Source: Desulfocapsa sulfexigens (GTDB lineage: Bacteria > Desulfobacterota > Desulfobulbia > Desulfobulbales > Desulfocapsaceae). From it: a stretch of DNA of 32,405 nucleotides. The position numbers were made by a program, and so were the translations under genes. A model generated the notes under the pieces. The model saw nothing but the letters and a program-made list of their open reading frames with translations, was not told the origin of the DNA and searched no databases. Positions 17,332 through 25,572 of this stretch are shown one piece after another. Location: the NCBI GenBank assembly GCA_015662865.1, contig DQTH01000046.1, positions 1 through 32,405 of the forward strand, given 5' to 3'. The first letter of the stretch is position 1, and every line of letters starts with the position of its first letter.

Positions 17332-17433
17332 CCTGAATCCATGACAGCTTTGTGATTTTTTCTAATTCAACTTGTTGAGTTAGCAGAATAAAATTTGATA
17401 CAATCAGGTCCGAAAAAATCACTCGCCGCTCAC
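17332..17433 (+). repeat. Intergenic two-block element, copy 2
   Basis: Block A (from 17332) and block B (from 17416) match copy 1 at 5742/5826 with identical 84-base spacing. Here the inner edges form a perfect 10-bp inverted repeat, GTGATTTTTT (from 17352) and AAAAAATCAC (ending 17422), around about 50 bases. This includes a smaller TCAAC-TT-GTTGA hairpin. It occupies the 190-base gap between two minus-strand genes of the efflux operon, so it would be transcribed within the operon mRNA in the reverse sense. Confidence 0.7.
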
Positions 17434-17450
17434 AGAGTCAGGTGTTATCC

Positions 17451-18725
17451 TTAATTCCATTTCCCCAGCACGACTCCTGCCTGAGACTCTAGCCTGGCAA
17501 CAGCCAGCGCCCGATCTGCTGCAGCACGACTTTCTGCCAGTTCAAAGGTGAGCAGGCTCTTTTCAGCATCGATGAGTTCAAGAATCGTGGTTTCACCACT
17601 CTGAAAACCATTGACGGCAACTTCCAGCTGCTGCTTTATTTTTGGCAGCAGATCATCCCGGTAAAGGGAAAATTTACGCTGGGCTTCCCTGTAGGAATAA
17701 AGGCTCCGCTCTATTTCAGCAGTCAGAGAACGTGTCTCCTGCTGTTTGGAAAACCTGGCGGAACTGATCTTTGCCACCTGTTCTGCGACCTTGCCATGGC
17801 GACGACCCCTAAAAACAGGTAAATTCAAGGTAATACCGGCGATGATGGGATCATCACCACTGTCAGGCGGGTCTCCAAATTCTGCTGAACCGGTAAGAAT
17901 TGTCTTTATGGAAAAGTTGAAATCTGGATAAAAATCTTTTTCAGCCAGCTCTTTTCCTGTTCTTGCCTTGGCGATGCGCTGCCTGGCAGCCTGAAGAAGA
18001 GGAGCATTTTGCAGAGCTGCCGTATGAATCGCATCTTCATCCAGGCTCAAAACAACCTGCTGCTGAACAGAGGGCATGGCACGAACACGTTCCGGCTCAG
18101 TACCAAGCAGGTTATTGATATGCACCCGAAGAGGCGTGGCCTGATCGGTGAGGGCTAGCGCTTTTTCTTCGGATTTTGCGAGTTCAATCTGGATTTCCAA
18201 AACATCGAAAAATGTTGTTTTGCCGCTAACATAACGGCTTCTGGCCACGCCTTCCAGATATCGCAGTAATTCAAGATTATCCTTGATGGTCTGTTGAGAA
18301 CGCCCCAGAAATCCGTATTCTATGTAGGCTTCCTTGACCTGCCTGGCAACATCAAGTTCAACGGCAGCAAGCCTGGCACCTGCTATGGCCACATCATGAT
18401 CACTCAGGCTGCGCTGCAGGGAAAGTTTGTTAAACCATGGCAGAGCCTGGCTGATCCCGATGGCAGCATTTTGCGGGCCGGTACGTGTTTCTACTGGTTC
18501 CAGATAATATTGAACTGTCAGTTTCGGGTCAGGAAGAACACCTGTTTGGCGGTTTTTTGCTGTACTTATCCGAAATTCCGCCCTGGCTCTTTGCAGGGCA
18601 TCGTTGCTTTGAATGGCCTGGGAAAGATAGCTGGAAAGGCTTACATCATCTTCTGCTGAAGAAAAGCCTGGATTGATCCCAGCCAGAGCTAACACTAAAA
18701 AAGAATAGAAAATCTGTTTTTTCAT
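17451..18725 (-). CDS. TolC-family outer-membrane efflux channel of the metal pump
   Basis: 424 aa with a signal peptide (MKKQIFYSFLVLALAGINPGFSSA); no lipoprotein cysteine. Two repeated outer-membrane efflux halves are visible by their long helical, Ala/Gln/Glu-rich stretches. Family hallmarks are LPDPKLTVQYY, ISQALPWFNKLSLQ, YVSGKTTFFDVLEIQIEL, FYPDFNFSIK and the C-terminal YVNG-like GFQSGETTILELIDAEKSLL. As first gene of the operon, it provides the exit duct for CusB/CusA. It is functionally a CusC equivalent, though I do not claim orthology. Confidence 0.9.
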   Translation of the reverse strand: MKKQIFYSFLVLALAGINPGFSSAEDDVSLSSYLSQAIQSNDALQRARAEFRISTAKNRQTGVLPDPKLTVQYYLEPVETRTGPQNAAIGISQALPWFNKLSLQRSLSDHDVAIAGARLAAVELDVARQVKEAYIEYGFLGRSQQTIKDNLELLRYLEGVARSRYVSGKTTFFDVLEIQIELAKSEEKALALTDQATPLRVHINNLLGTEPERVRAMPSVQQQVVLSLDEDAIHTAALQNAPLLQAARQRIAKARTGKELAEKDFYPDFNFSIKTILTGSAEFGDPPDSGDDPIIAGITLNLPVFRGRRHGKVAEQVAKISSARFSKQQETRSLTAEIERSLYSYREAQRKFSLYRDDLLPKIKQQLEVAVNGFQSGETTILELIDAEKSLLTFELAESRAAADRALAVARLESQAGVVLGKWN

Positions 18726-18786
18726 TTTTCCGGTACACAGTTGAGTGAGCTGATCTTAAAATCAATTTCAATTCCCTGAAGGCAAT

Positions 18787-18804
18787 AGCAGTTCCTGTGC
18801 CGGA
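18787..18804 (-). promoter_or_regulatory. Sigma-54 (-24/-12) promoter of the metal-efflux operon
   Basis: Read on the minus strand, CGGCACAGGAACTGCT has the invariant GG and GC separated by exactly 10 bases, with GGCAC at -24 and TGC at -12. Transcription should begin near 18776, about 50 bases before the channel gene start. A sigma-54 activator is encoded next door and two palindromes lie upstream, which strengthens a moderately good consensus match. Confidence 0.6.
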
Positions 18805-18897
18805 ATTACGAAATACGACAAATGACAAGATAACAATTTAATATTTATGAGATAAAAAAAATGTCTAAGGAGATGTGGATAGGATAAAGCAAAAGAA

Positions 18898-18937
18898 ATT
18901 AAAGAATATTCTTCAGTCGATTAAAGAATATTCTTCA
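18898..18937. promoter_or_regulatory. Two phased palindromic operators, probable enhancer of the efflux operon
   Basis: ATTAAAGAATATTCTTCA occurs twice without a mismatch (18898-18915 and 18920-18937). Each copy contains the perfect palindrome AAGAATATTCTT. The 22-base period is about two helical turns, placing both on the same DNA face. They lie roughly 120-160 bp upstream of the expected sigma-54 start of the efflux operon, and just after the stop of the regulator's HTH segment. Binding by that regulator is inferred. Confidence 0.7.
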
Positions 18938-18947
18938 AGTTTGTGAC

Positions 18948-19202
18948 TTACTGACTGATACTGAATTTCTCCAGTCTATAGATCAACACATGACGGGGAA
19001 CCTGCAGAAGCCTGGCAGCCTTGGAGCGATTACCACCGGCCAGATCAAGAGCCTGCCGGATTAAAGATTTTTCAACATCTTCAAGGGATATCCCTTCTGC
19101 GGGCAACTGAAAATCCCCTGTTAACATCTGTTTCCCATTGGTGGAGAGCAGAATATCATCTGCTGAAATTTCAGGCCCTGAACGGAGGCTGATGCCTCTC
19201 AA
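18948..19202 (-). CDS. C-terminal Fis-type DNA-binding segment of the split sigma-54 regulator
   Basis: 84 aa starting at TTG, which overlaps the upstream TGA stop as TTGA. The sequence RGISLRSGPEISADDILL continues the linker expected after NVV of the preceding ORF. It ends with a Fis-type helix-turn-helix (LAGGNRSKAARLLQVPRHVLIYRLEKF). Alone it has no receiver or ATPase. Either an indel split a single gene (most likely), or the segment is made separately by coupled re-initiation at TTG. It has the DNA-binding capacity expected for the palindromes a few bases downstream of its stop. Confidence 0.75.
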   Translation of the reverse strand: MRGISLRSGPEISADDILLSTNGKQMLTGDFQLPAEGISLEDVEKSLIRQALDLAGGNRSKAARLLQVPRHVLIYRLEKFSISQ

Positions 19203-20290
19203 ACCACATTCTGCAACTCCCTGATATTGCCGGGCCAGTCATATTCCTGGAGTTTCAGCAGACCTTCAGCACTGAATGTCACTTCGGCTGGTGCGTCATG
19301 TTTTTTCAAAAACAGTTTTACCAGAGCCGGGATGTCTTCCTTGCGCTCTCGTAATGGTGGCAGGTGCAGAGGAATAACAGACAGCCGGTAATAGAGATCT
19401 TCACGGAAATCTCCCTGGGCTGTAGCCTCCTGCAGGTTACGGTTGCTCGCAGCAATGATACGTACATCAACCTCTTCCTCCTGCTGGCCTCCCACTGGTT
19501 CCACCCTTTGTTCCAGGAGAACTCGTAAAAATTTCACCTGCATATCCGGCTGCAGCCCCCCTATCTCATCAAGAAAAAGAGTCCCGCCGTCAGCACGCTG
19601 GAATCGACCTCGATGATCTTTAATGGCACCGGTAAAAGCCCCCTTCACATGGCCAAACAGCTCGGATTCAATGAGGTTCTCGGCAATGGCAGCACAGTTC
19701 ACACCAATAAAAGATTCTTTTCGCCGGGGACTGTGATGATGAATCAGTCTCGCCAGCACTTCTTTCCCTGTTCCCGATTCTCCGGTGATAAGAACCGTGG
19801 CAGTGGATTCAGCCACTTTTACGGCAGTCTGCAGAAGTTCCGCCATGGCGGTATTTGCAGTCTCCATACCGGCCACACCGGTAAGCCGCCCGACTTCCTC
19901 GGTGAGATTTCTGGTGCGCCTGCGAAGGCTGAGCATCTCGAGAGCCTTCTTGCAGGAGAGGCGCAGTGCGTCCCGATCAAAGGGTTTTGCGATAAAAGTA
20001 AAGGCGCCAAGGTGCATGGCCCGAACAGCAAGCTCAATGGAACCAAAGGCAGTAATCACGATCACAGGTACATCAGGCTGTTTTTCTTTAATCTCCTTTA
20101 GGACTTCAAGACCATCCATATCGCCAAGCTGTACATCCGTTACCACCACATCAGGTTTTTTTTCCCGAAACAGCCCAAGCCCCTTTTTCCCTGATGCGGC
20201 GGCAAGAACAACAAATCCGGCCTGACTCAGATTATATTCCGTCACCCGCAGGAGGCTGGCATCATCATCAATGAGTAGAATGGTTTTCAC
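19199..20290 (-). CDS. NtrC-family regulator, receiver and AAA+ part (frame interrupted before HTH)
   Basis: Start is GTG 20290: AGGAGG lies 8 bases upstream, and the codon overlaps the kinase stop (GTGA). The track's 20332 start lies inside the kinase. Receiver (LLIDDD, VVTDVQLGDMDG, FIAKPF) and AAA+ domain (GESGTGKE, intact GAFTGA, LFLDEIG) are complete, ending at WPGNIRELQNVV followed by TGA. Normal family members continue with ER and a linker to the HTH; here that continuation is in the -1 frame (ORF 18948-19202). The protein could be phosphorylated and oligomerise but cannot bind DNA specifically unless joined to the next ORF. It very likely regulates the metal-efflux operon. Confidence 0.85.
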   Translation of the reverse strand: MKTILLIDDDASLLRVTEYNLSQAGFVVLAAASGKKGLGLFREKKPDVVVTDVQLGDMDGLEVLKEIKEKQPDVPVIVITAFGSIELAVRAMHLGAFTFIAKPFDRDALRLSCKKALEMLSLRRRTRNLTEEVGRLTGVAGMETANTAMAELLQTAVKVAESTATVLITGESGTGKEVLARLIHHHSPRRKESFIGVNCAAIAENLIESELFGHVKGAFTGAIKDHRGRFQRADGGTLFLDEIGGLQPDMQVKFLRVLLEQRVEPVGGQQEEEVDVRIIAASNRNLQEATAQGDFREDLYYRLSVIPLHLPPLRERKEDIPALVKLFLKKHDAPAEVTFSAEGLLKLQEYDWPGNIRELQNVV

Positions 20291-21405
20291 AAAATACCCT
20301 CCTGTGATTTTGGCAGGGAAACAATGAAACATACGCCGGAGCCGCTCTTGGGAGTTTCAACACGGATTATGCCTCCGTACATCTCGACAATTCTGCTTGA
20401 AATGGCAAGTCCCAGACCGGTTCCATCTTTTTTTGTTGAGTAAAAAGCGGTAAAAATTTTCTTTTTATCTTCTTCCCCGAGACCTGGTCCGTCATCAGTA
20501 AAAAGAATCTCGAAATGTGTATTGTCCTGTCTGCTTTTTACCTCAACAGTCCCGTTTCGCTCCATTGATTCGCAGCTGTTCAGCAAAAGATTGATAAAAA
20601 CCTGTGCCATTCTGTCACCATCAACACGGATTTGATCTGCCTGTTCATCCAAGTTTATGATGAGTGTCAGGTTCTTTCTTTTAAAATTATTATCGAGCAG
20701 AATCCGCACCCGTTCGATCACCTGGGGCAGGGATTCAAGACGAGGCGTATGTAACTGCGGCTGCTGTTTTCTAGAATAGCGAAGCACCTCTTCAACCGTT
20801 GCGGACAGGCGGCTGGTTTCTTTTAACAAAATTTCGCTGAACTCATGTTTCGGGTGATCTGGTGGAAACTCATCAGCAAGGATTTCCACAGATCCCCGGA
20901 TGGCAGCCAGAGGATTTTTCACCTCATGGGCAAGGGAGGCGGAAAGCTGGCCCAAGGCGGAAAGCTTCTGGCTTGCATGCAACTGTTCTTCTGCTTCAAC
21001 CAGTGTAACGGCCTGTTTGTGAAGTTTTTTGTATGATCTTTCAAGCTGACGGGACAGAGCCTGATACTTTCTCCGGAGCATTTTTTCACGTCCGGCAATG
21101 GCTCCGGTCACAACACCAGCACCAAAATAGAGTACAATCTCCGGAAGTTCAGCAAGATAGGCACTGGGACCCAGATGATAAAAATGATAAAGATGAGGAA
21201 TAAAGGCAACAGAGGTGCAGGCCGCAAGAAATACGCCACCTCGGATACCATACAAAATAGCGGCTACAACAATAGGAAAATAACTGACCCGACGATAAAA
21301 ATCATGGAGGACAAGTTTGTCAGCAGGAGTGAATGTATGCAGTAGCCCGACTGAAATAACGACAAGAAGGAGAAGAACAATATGAAAATAGCGTTTTTTT
21401 GTCAT
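20287..21405 (-). CDS. Membrane sensor histidine kinase partnered with the efflux-operon regulator
   Basis: About 372 aa from ATG 21405; the track uses a TTG nine bases upstream, and neither has a clear ribosome site. The first 110 residues hold about four hydrophobic segments (HIVLLLLVVISVGLL, FPIVVAAILYGI, GVFLAACTSVAFI, IVLYFGAGVVTGAIAG), with little periplasmic loop. A coiled coil (KALSRQLERSYKKLHKQAVTLVEAEEQL) follows. The phospho-acceptor box is LAHEVKNPLAAIRG, then come INLLLNSCESM, DDGPGLGE, FYSTKKDGTGLGLAISS. The absence of a periplasmic sensor domain differs from CusS/ZraS and suggests sensing within the membrane. It overlaps its regulator by four bases. Confidence 0.9.
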   Translation of the reverse strand: MTKKRYFHIVLLLLVVISVGLLHTFTPADKLVLHDFYRRVSYFPIVVAAILYGIRGGVFLAACTSVAFIPHLYHFYHLGPSAYLAELPEIVLYFGAGVVTGAIAGREKMLRRKYQALSRQLERSYKKLHKQAVTLVEAEEQLHASQKLSALGQLSASLAHEVKNPLAAIRGSVEILADEFPPDHPKHEFSEILLKETSRLSATVEEVLRYSRKQQPQLHTPRLESLPQVIERVRILLDNNFKRKNLTLIINLDEQADQIRVDGDRMAQVFINLLLNSCESMERNGTVEVKSRQDNTHFEILFTDDGPGLGEEDKKKIFTAFYSTKKDGTGLGLAISSRIVEMYGGIIRVETPKSGSGVCFIVSLPKSQEGIL

Positions 21406-21456
21406 GGCTGCCAAAGGATACTGGGCACATTTCGGGTAAACATTCCACCTGTTATG

Positions 21457-22503
21457 TTACAAACTGCGAAGCAAGGTATATATAATCTGCTTCCCTTTGC
21501 CTTTCATTTCAACATCAGTTCCTTCTGAAAAATGGAAGTTATCTTTCAAAAGATCATAACTTGTACTTGATACATTTGGCCGCATGGGGCTGGCTAATTC
21601 TTCCATTCGGGCGGCAATATTCACTGTATCTCCAAAAATATCATACAGATACTTCTCTGTGCCTACAACACCGCCAACCAGAGGACCACTGTTGATACCG
21701 ACACGAATATCCCAGCAATATTCGGAATTATGGTTCCGATTTTCCAAGAATTCGATCATTTCCATGGATGCCCGGGCGACATTGGCCGCATGGTTGGAAT
21801 CAGGCTCCGGAACCCCGCAGGCAAAAAGATATGCATCGCCGATGGTTTTCATCCTTTCACATTTATATTCCAGTGATATCCGGTCAAAGGCTGTAAATAT
21901 TTCGTTGAGCTCATGAATTATGACTTCAGGGGCCAGTGCTGAAGAAGCAACAGTAAAATCAACAATATCAGCAAAACAGACTGTTGTATCTGTAAAAAGT
22001 TGAGGCGCACAGCAGCCGGTGGCAAGCAACTCCCTGCCGACACGTTCGGGAAGAACATTGCGCAGCAGATTTTCGGACTTCTGTTTCTCTGCCCTCAACT
22101 GCTGATTTTTTTCCTCAAGCTCATGCTGGAGGCAACATATCTGCAAATGTGTGTGAATCCTGGCCAGCACTTCCCCTGGATGAAAAGGCTTGGTGATATA
22201 ATCAACACCCCCTGCCTCAAAAGCACCCACTTTATCTTCTGTCGCATCAAGAGAACTGATAAATATAATCGGAATATCTTTAGTCCTGGCATCGTTTTTT
22301 AATTGTCTGCAGATGGCATAGCCATCCATCCCCGGCAGCATAATATCCAGAACAATCAAATCCGGAAGAACCGTCTCGGTCTGCTCAAGGGCTGCTTCGC
22401 CTGAGCCTGCGACCAGAACTCTATAGTGAGTTTTAGTGAGTATCCGGCTCAGCAATTCCTGGTTGACAGGTGAATCTTCTACAATAAGAATAGTCTGCTG
22501 CAT
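21457..22503 (-). CDS. Response regulator with class III adenylate cyclase output
   Basis: 348 aa. Receiver at residues 1-120 (ILIVEDSPVN, LIVLDIMLPGMDG, YITKPF), a coiled coil with cysteines (LQICCLQHELEEKNQQLRAEKQK), then a class III cyclase domain. Catalytic metal aspartates appear in VCFADIVDFT and TIGDAY. Base-selecting residues are Lys in RMKTIGD and Asp in YDIFGDTVN, the adenylate rather than guanylate pattern, and the transition-state Asn/Arg pair is in NIAARME. It should make cAMP when its receiver is phosphorylated. It ends 51 bases before the kinase gene on the same strand, so the three signalling genes may form one operon and this receiver may take phosphate from that kinase. Confidence 0.9.
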   Translation of the reverse strand: MQQTILIVEDSPVNQELLSRILTKTHYRVLVAGSGEAALEQTETVLPDLIVLDIMLPGMDGYAICRQLKNDARTKDIPIIFISSLDATEDKVGAFEAGGVDYITKPFHPGEVLARIHTHLQICCLQHELEEKNQQLRAEKQKSENLLRNVLPERVGRELLATGCCAPQLFTDTTVCFADIVDFTVASSALAPEVIIHELNEIFTAFDRISLEYKCERMKTIGDAYLFACGVPEPDSNHAANVARASMEMIEFLENRNHNSEYCWDIRVGINSGPLVGGVVGTEKYLYDIFGDTVNIAARMEELASPMRPNVSSTSYDLLKDNFHFSEGTDVEMKGKGKQIIYTLLRSL

Positions 22504-22588
22504 GATTTTTACAATTTCACCAAATGGTTAACAGAATGGGACAGAAAACTGACGGTATACACATACCCTGGAAAAATTCCGTATCTAT

Positions 22589-22621
22589 TTGTATATTACG
22601 AAAAATCCTGATAATATACAA
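22589..22621. promoter_or_regulatory. Inverted repeat in the divergent promoter region
   Basis: TTGTATATT and its reverse complement AATATACAA are separated by 15 bases. Position between divergently transcribed genes and lack of a T tract favour a regulator-binding site over a terminator. The binding protein is unknown. Confidence 0.45.
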
Positions 22622-22648
22622 TTATTTCTAACAAAATAAGGGGGATCA

Positions 22649-22717
22649 ATGGCGAATGGTCTATTTCAGACAACAACATCGACAACCAGAAAAATAATAT
22701 CCAAAATGTGGATATGA
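22649..22717 (+). CDS. Possible 22-aa small ORF
   Basis: ATG follows AAGGGGGATCA, a stronger ribosome site than most genes here have, and encodes 22 residues rich in Thr (MANGLFQTTT...). It is too short to classify. It could be a leader peptide, a decayed gene start, or chance. Confidence 0.25.
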   Translation: MANGLFQTTTSTTRKIISKMWI

Positions 22718-22789
22718 TTTCCGGGGTAATCCCTGTCTACTCAAACACATGGTTCTCCCTTAACACCACTGAAAAATGTAATTGGCCTT

Positions 22790-22807
22790 AAGGCATAATA
22801 AATGCTT
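22790..22807 (+). promoter_or_regulatory. Weak sigma-54-like promoter upstream of the K+ channel gene
   Basis: AGGCATAATAAATGCT keeps GG-N10-GC spacing (22792-22793 and 22804-22805), but the flanking consensus is poor. It overlaps the palindrome GCCTTAAGGC. Listed because two better sigma-54 promoters exist in this window; it may be chance. Confidence 0.25.
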
Positions 22808-22880
22808 TAATAGTATAAACAGCTGCTGAACAACCTGAATAGCGGGTGTCCGTTATTTTACATGGAGTAAATTTCTTTAT

Positions 22881-24575
22881 ATGAAACTGTTCCTGCTGCA
22901 GATTCTCCTTTTTGCGAAAAACAAAAAAGCAAAAAAAAACGTGCTTCTTTTAGCTCGTTTTGTTTTGTTTCTGGCCCTCATCATAACACTCTACAGTGTT
23001 AGCTTTCACCTGCTCATGGTGTATGAAGGGAGAGATTACAGCTGGATAACCGGATTTTACTGGACACTCACAGTCATGTCCACTCTAGGATTTGGAGATA
23101 TAACTTTTCACACCGATTTTGGCCTGTTGTTTACTCTGCTTGTCCTGATCTCAGGAGTTGTTTTACTCCTCATTATGCTGCCTTTTGCTTTTATTCAATT
23201 TTTCTGGGCACCCTGGCTTGAGGCTCAAAACGAATTGAGAACCCCCCGAGCGCTCCCTGAAACAACTGAGAACCATGTCATTCTGACAACTTTTGATTCC
23301 CTGACCAGGAACCTGGTGGAAAGATTAAAAAAACACCTCTTCGACTACTACTTTGTCTGCAGTGATCACCAGACAGCATCTGAAATACAAGACGGAGGTT
23401 ATAACATAGTCCTTGGGGAAATTGATGCTCCGGAAACATATGAAAAAATGCAGGTGGACAAGGCAGCTCTTGTTGTCACCACCGCTGATGACCTGTTAAA
23501 CACGAACATCTCATTCACTGTGCGGGAAATCAGCAGCAGTGTCCCAATCGCCTGCAGTGTTGACAATGAGCATTCACTTGATATTCTCCATTTCCCTGGC
23601 AACACCCACGTTTTTCAATTCATGAAAATGCTTGGCATTAACATGGCTGAGCAGACCATGCCTTTTACCACCACCAATATTATCGGCCGATTTGAAGAAC
23701 TGCACGTTGGCGAATTTCCTGTCCGGGACACTGATCTTACAGGACAAACACTTGCAGAGGCACGACTAAGAAACAATCTGGGCATTACAGTTATCGGCCT
23801 GCTGGAAAAGGGAGAAATCCTTCCCCCTGCCCCGGACATCAAGCTCATGTCAACCAATATTCTTATTCTTGCAGGAACCCTGGAAGAACTGACTCGTGCA
23901 GGAGAACTGCTGACAAAGCCGGAACCCGTACCACTTCCAGACCCAAGAGTCCTGGTTCTTGGTGGTGGCAGAGTGGGAACGGCTGCTGCAAAGTTTCTGG
24001 ACAGCAACGACATTACATACATGGTCGTAGAAAAACAGAGCGAAACAGAAGCTGTTAACCGGAATCTTATTCATGGTGACGCCGCAGATATCAATACTCT
24101 TAAAAAAGCTGGAATTGACAACGCACGCTCAGTGCTCATTACCACCCATAGTGACGCAATGAATATCTATCTATCTTTCTACTGTCGTCAATTGCGCCCG
24201 GATATCCAGATAGTCAGCAGAGCAACAAAAGAGCACACTATTCCCAAACTGCACAGAGCCGGCGCAGACCTCGTAGATTCTTCAGCATCCATGGGTGCAA
24301 CTTCTATCATGAACATACTCCATCCCTCCAATGTATCTTTTTTTTCCGATGCACTGCAGGTCTTTGGAGTAGCAACTCCGGAAACTTTTGTCGGTAAAAC
24401 CATGACTGAGTTGAAGATACGCGAGAAAACCCAATGCAGTGTACTGGCGATGAAGAGTGACGGTCGCTTTATCACAAATCCTGATCCAACCCAGCCTCTT
24501 ACAAAGACTGACGAACTCATTCTGGCGGGATCCCTTGCTGCTGAAGAACTGTTTAAAAAGGAATATTTTGATTAA
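22881..24575 (+). CDS. Two-TM potassium channel with tandem RCK (TrkA-N/TrkA-C) domains, GsuK-like
   Basis: 564 aa. An N-terminal pore module has helix 1 (VLLLARFVLFLALIITLYSVSF), a pore helix with selectivity filter TLGFGD (about residue 70), and helix 2 (LLFTLLVLISGVVLLLIMLPFAF). Two RCK modules follow. The first lacks an obvious glycine-rich nucleotide motif (HVILTTFDSLTRNLVE). The second has a good one (VLVLGGGRVGTAA), suggesting NAD(H) or nucleotide control through the second site. Both are followed by TrkA-C-like halves (ILILAGTLEEL and LILAGSLAAEEL). This is the architecture of the Geobacter channel GsuK. First gene of a four-gene operon whose other products handle c-di-GMP and phosphorelay, so the channel may be a signalling output or share the stimulus. 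Confidence 0.9.
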   Translation: MKLFLLQILLFAKNKKAKKNVLLLARFVLFLALIITLYSVSFHLLMVYEGRDYSWITGFYWTLTVMSTLGFGDITFHTDFGLLFTLLVLISGVVLLLIMLPFAFIQFFWAPWLEAQNELRTPRALPETTENHVILTTFDSLTRNLVERLKKHLFDYYFVCSDHQTASEIQDGGYNIVLGEIDAPETYEKMQVDKAALVVTTADDLLNTNISFTVREISSSVPIACSVDNEHSLDILHFPGNTHVFQFMKMLGINMAEQTMPFTTTNIIGRFEELHVGEFPVRDTDLTGQTLAEARLRNNLGITVIGLLEKGEILPPAPDIKLMSTNILILAGTLEELTRAGELLTKPEPVPLPDPRVLVLGGGRVGTAAAKFLDSNDITYMVVEKQSETEAVNRNLIHGDAADINTLKKAGIDNARSVLITTHSDAMNIYLSFYCRQLRPDIQIVSRATKEHTIPKLHRAGADLVDSSASMGATSIMNILHPSNVSFFSDALQVFGVATPETFVGKTMTELKIREKTQCSVLAMKSDGRFITNPDPTQPLTKTDELILAGSLAAEELFKKEYFD

Positions 24576-24610
24576 TCAGGGGGGAGACCACCTGTAACCG
24601 GGAATTTTCA

Positions 24611-25543
24611 ATGGCTAATGATGATAAAAAGGCAATCCTTCTAAAAGGTATACAAAAGAAACTTGCGCTCTTTTTTCCTGAAGATGCCTACACCTATACT
24701 TATCAGGTAGTTGAGGATGGCTTGGAGTCAGGTGACCTGATGATTAAACCCGGTAACATGCTCACATATCTCCAAACCGCTCTGCTGGACGACAAAGTAC
24801 TTGAGGTAGAACTCGATGGTATGACCAGAATTTATTTCAGCAGAATTTACGATGACCTTCCCGATCTTGAAAAGTTAGAGGAAGACGGAGAAAAGATACT
24901 GAAAGAACCGGATTACACAACCGGAGACTATCTTAAGCTGTTGAGCCATATCATTTGTCTTCCCCTTGAACCGGGAATGGGCAACCTCCATATTCGAGAT
25001 TCAAAGAAGGTTATGTTCCGTTTTTTCACTGCCAGCAGTGCCATAGAATTTGGCACGTTTTTCCAGGAACTGGCCATGGTTCGGGAAATACCTGTACTGC
25101 GTCTTGCATTCCCGGTTATAGGCAGACAGGTCAAAGGAGGAAGAGCATTTCGGGCAAAAGTTCCTGCGAACATGGCCTTTACTGTTCTTGTGAAGCGGAA
25201 CAAACACCGTCCGGACATTCAAACCAGGCCCATTGACATCAGTGTTAACGGAATGGCCATCAAAATAAAAAAAGAAGAACAATGCCTGTTTCATGAAGAC
25301 GAAGTCTGCACTATCCACGGCACCCTGGACGGCGAATTAAAGGTGAAAGTGGATGCCACTATTCGCCACATTTCCAAGATTCGTAAAAAAAAAGGAATTC
25401 AATATCGTTTTGGTGTAAAGTTTGATTTATCATCACGTGCTTTGGCTGCGACAATCGAGGCACTTGTGGCATCCGTTCAGCGGGCCCATTTAAAGGAACT
25501 TTCAGACAAATCGGAAGAAAGCGGTATTACTCTGGTTCAATAG
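24611..25543 (+). CDS. PilZ-domain protein, probable c-di-GMP receptor
   Basis: 310 aa, cytoplasmic, no signal or helices. Residues 1-175 form a domain I do not recognise. The C-terminal part is PilZ-like, with an Arg-containing entry (GRAFRAKV) and the DxSxxG motif (DISVNGMAI), then YRFGVKF. The Arg motif is not the canonical RxxxR, so c-di-GMP binding is probable but not proven by sequence. A GGGA ribosome site lies before the start. It sits 35 bases after the channel gene and 29 before the HD-GYP kinase gene, so it would respond to c-di-GMP levels set by that neighbour. Confidence 0.8.
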   Translation: MANDDKKAILLKGIQKKLALFFPEDAYTYTYQVVEDGLESGDLMIKPGNMLTYLQTALLDDKVLEVELDGMTRIYFSRIYDDLPDLEKLEEDGEKILKEPDYTTGDYLKLLSHIICLPLEPGMGNLHIRDSKKVMFRFFTASSAIEFGTFFQELAMVREIPVLRLAFPVIGRQVKGGRAFRAKVPANMAFTVLVKRNKHRPDIQTRPIDISVNGMAIKIKKEEQCLFHEDEVCTIHGTLDGELKVKVDATIRHISKIRKKKGIQYRFGVKFDLSSRALAATIEALVASVQRAHLKELSDKSEESGITLVQ

Positions 25544-25572
25544 GCAACGTAATAGAGTCAACGAGAAATCAT

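Larger units (their letters stand above)
22504..22880. other. Divergent intergenic region between the cyclase and K+ channel genes
   Basis: 377 bases with no convincing gene. It contains the inverted repeat described at 22589, a smaller GGTAT-ACAC-ATACC (22554-22567), the palindrome GCCTTAAGGC (22785-22794), and a weak -24/-12-like match. A 22-codon ORF (22649-22717) with a strong AAGGGGG ribosome site is also present. It must hold promoters for both flanking genes. Confidence 0.6.

Noticed and set aside
19195-19210. Programmed -1 frameshift in the split regulator
   Set aside because: No X-XXY-YYZ slippery heptamer or downstream pseudoknot is evident at GTG GTT TGA; a simple indel or TTG re-initiation is more economical.
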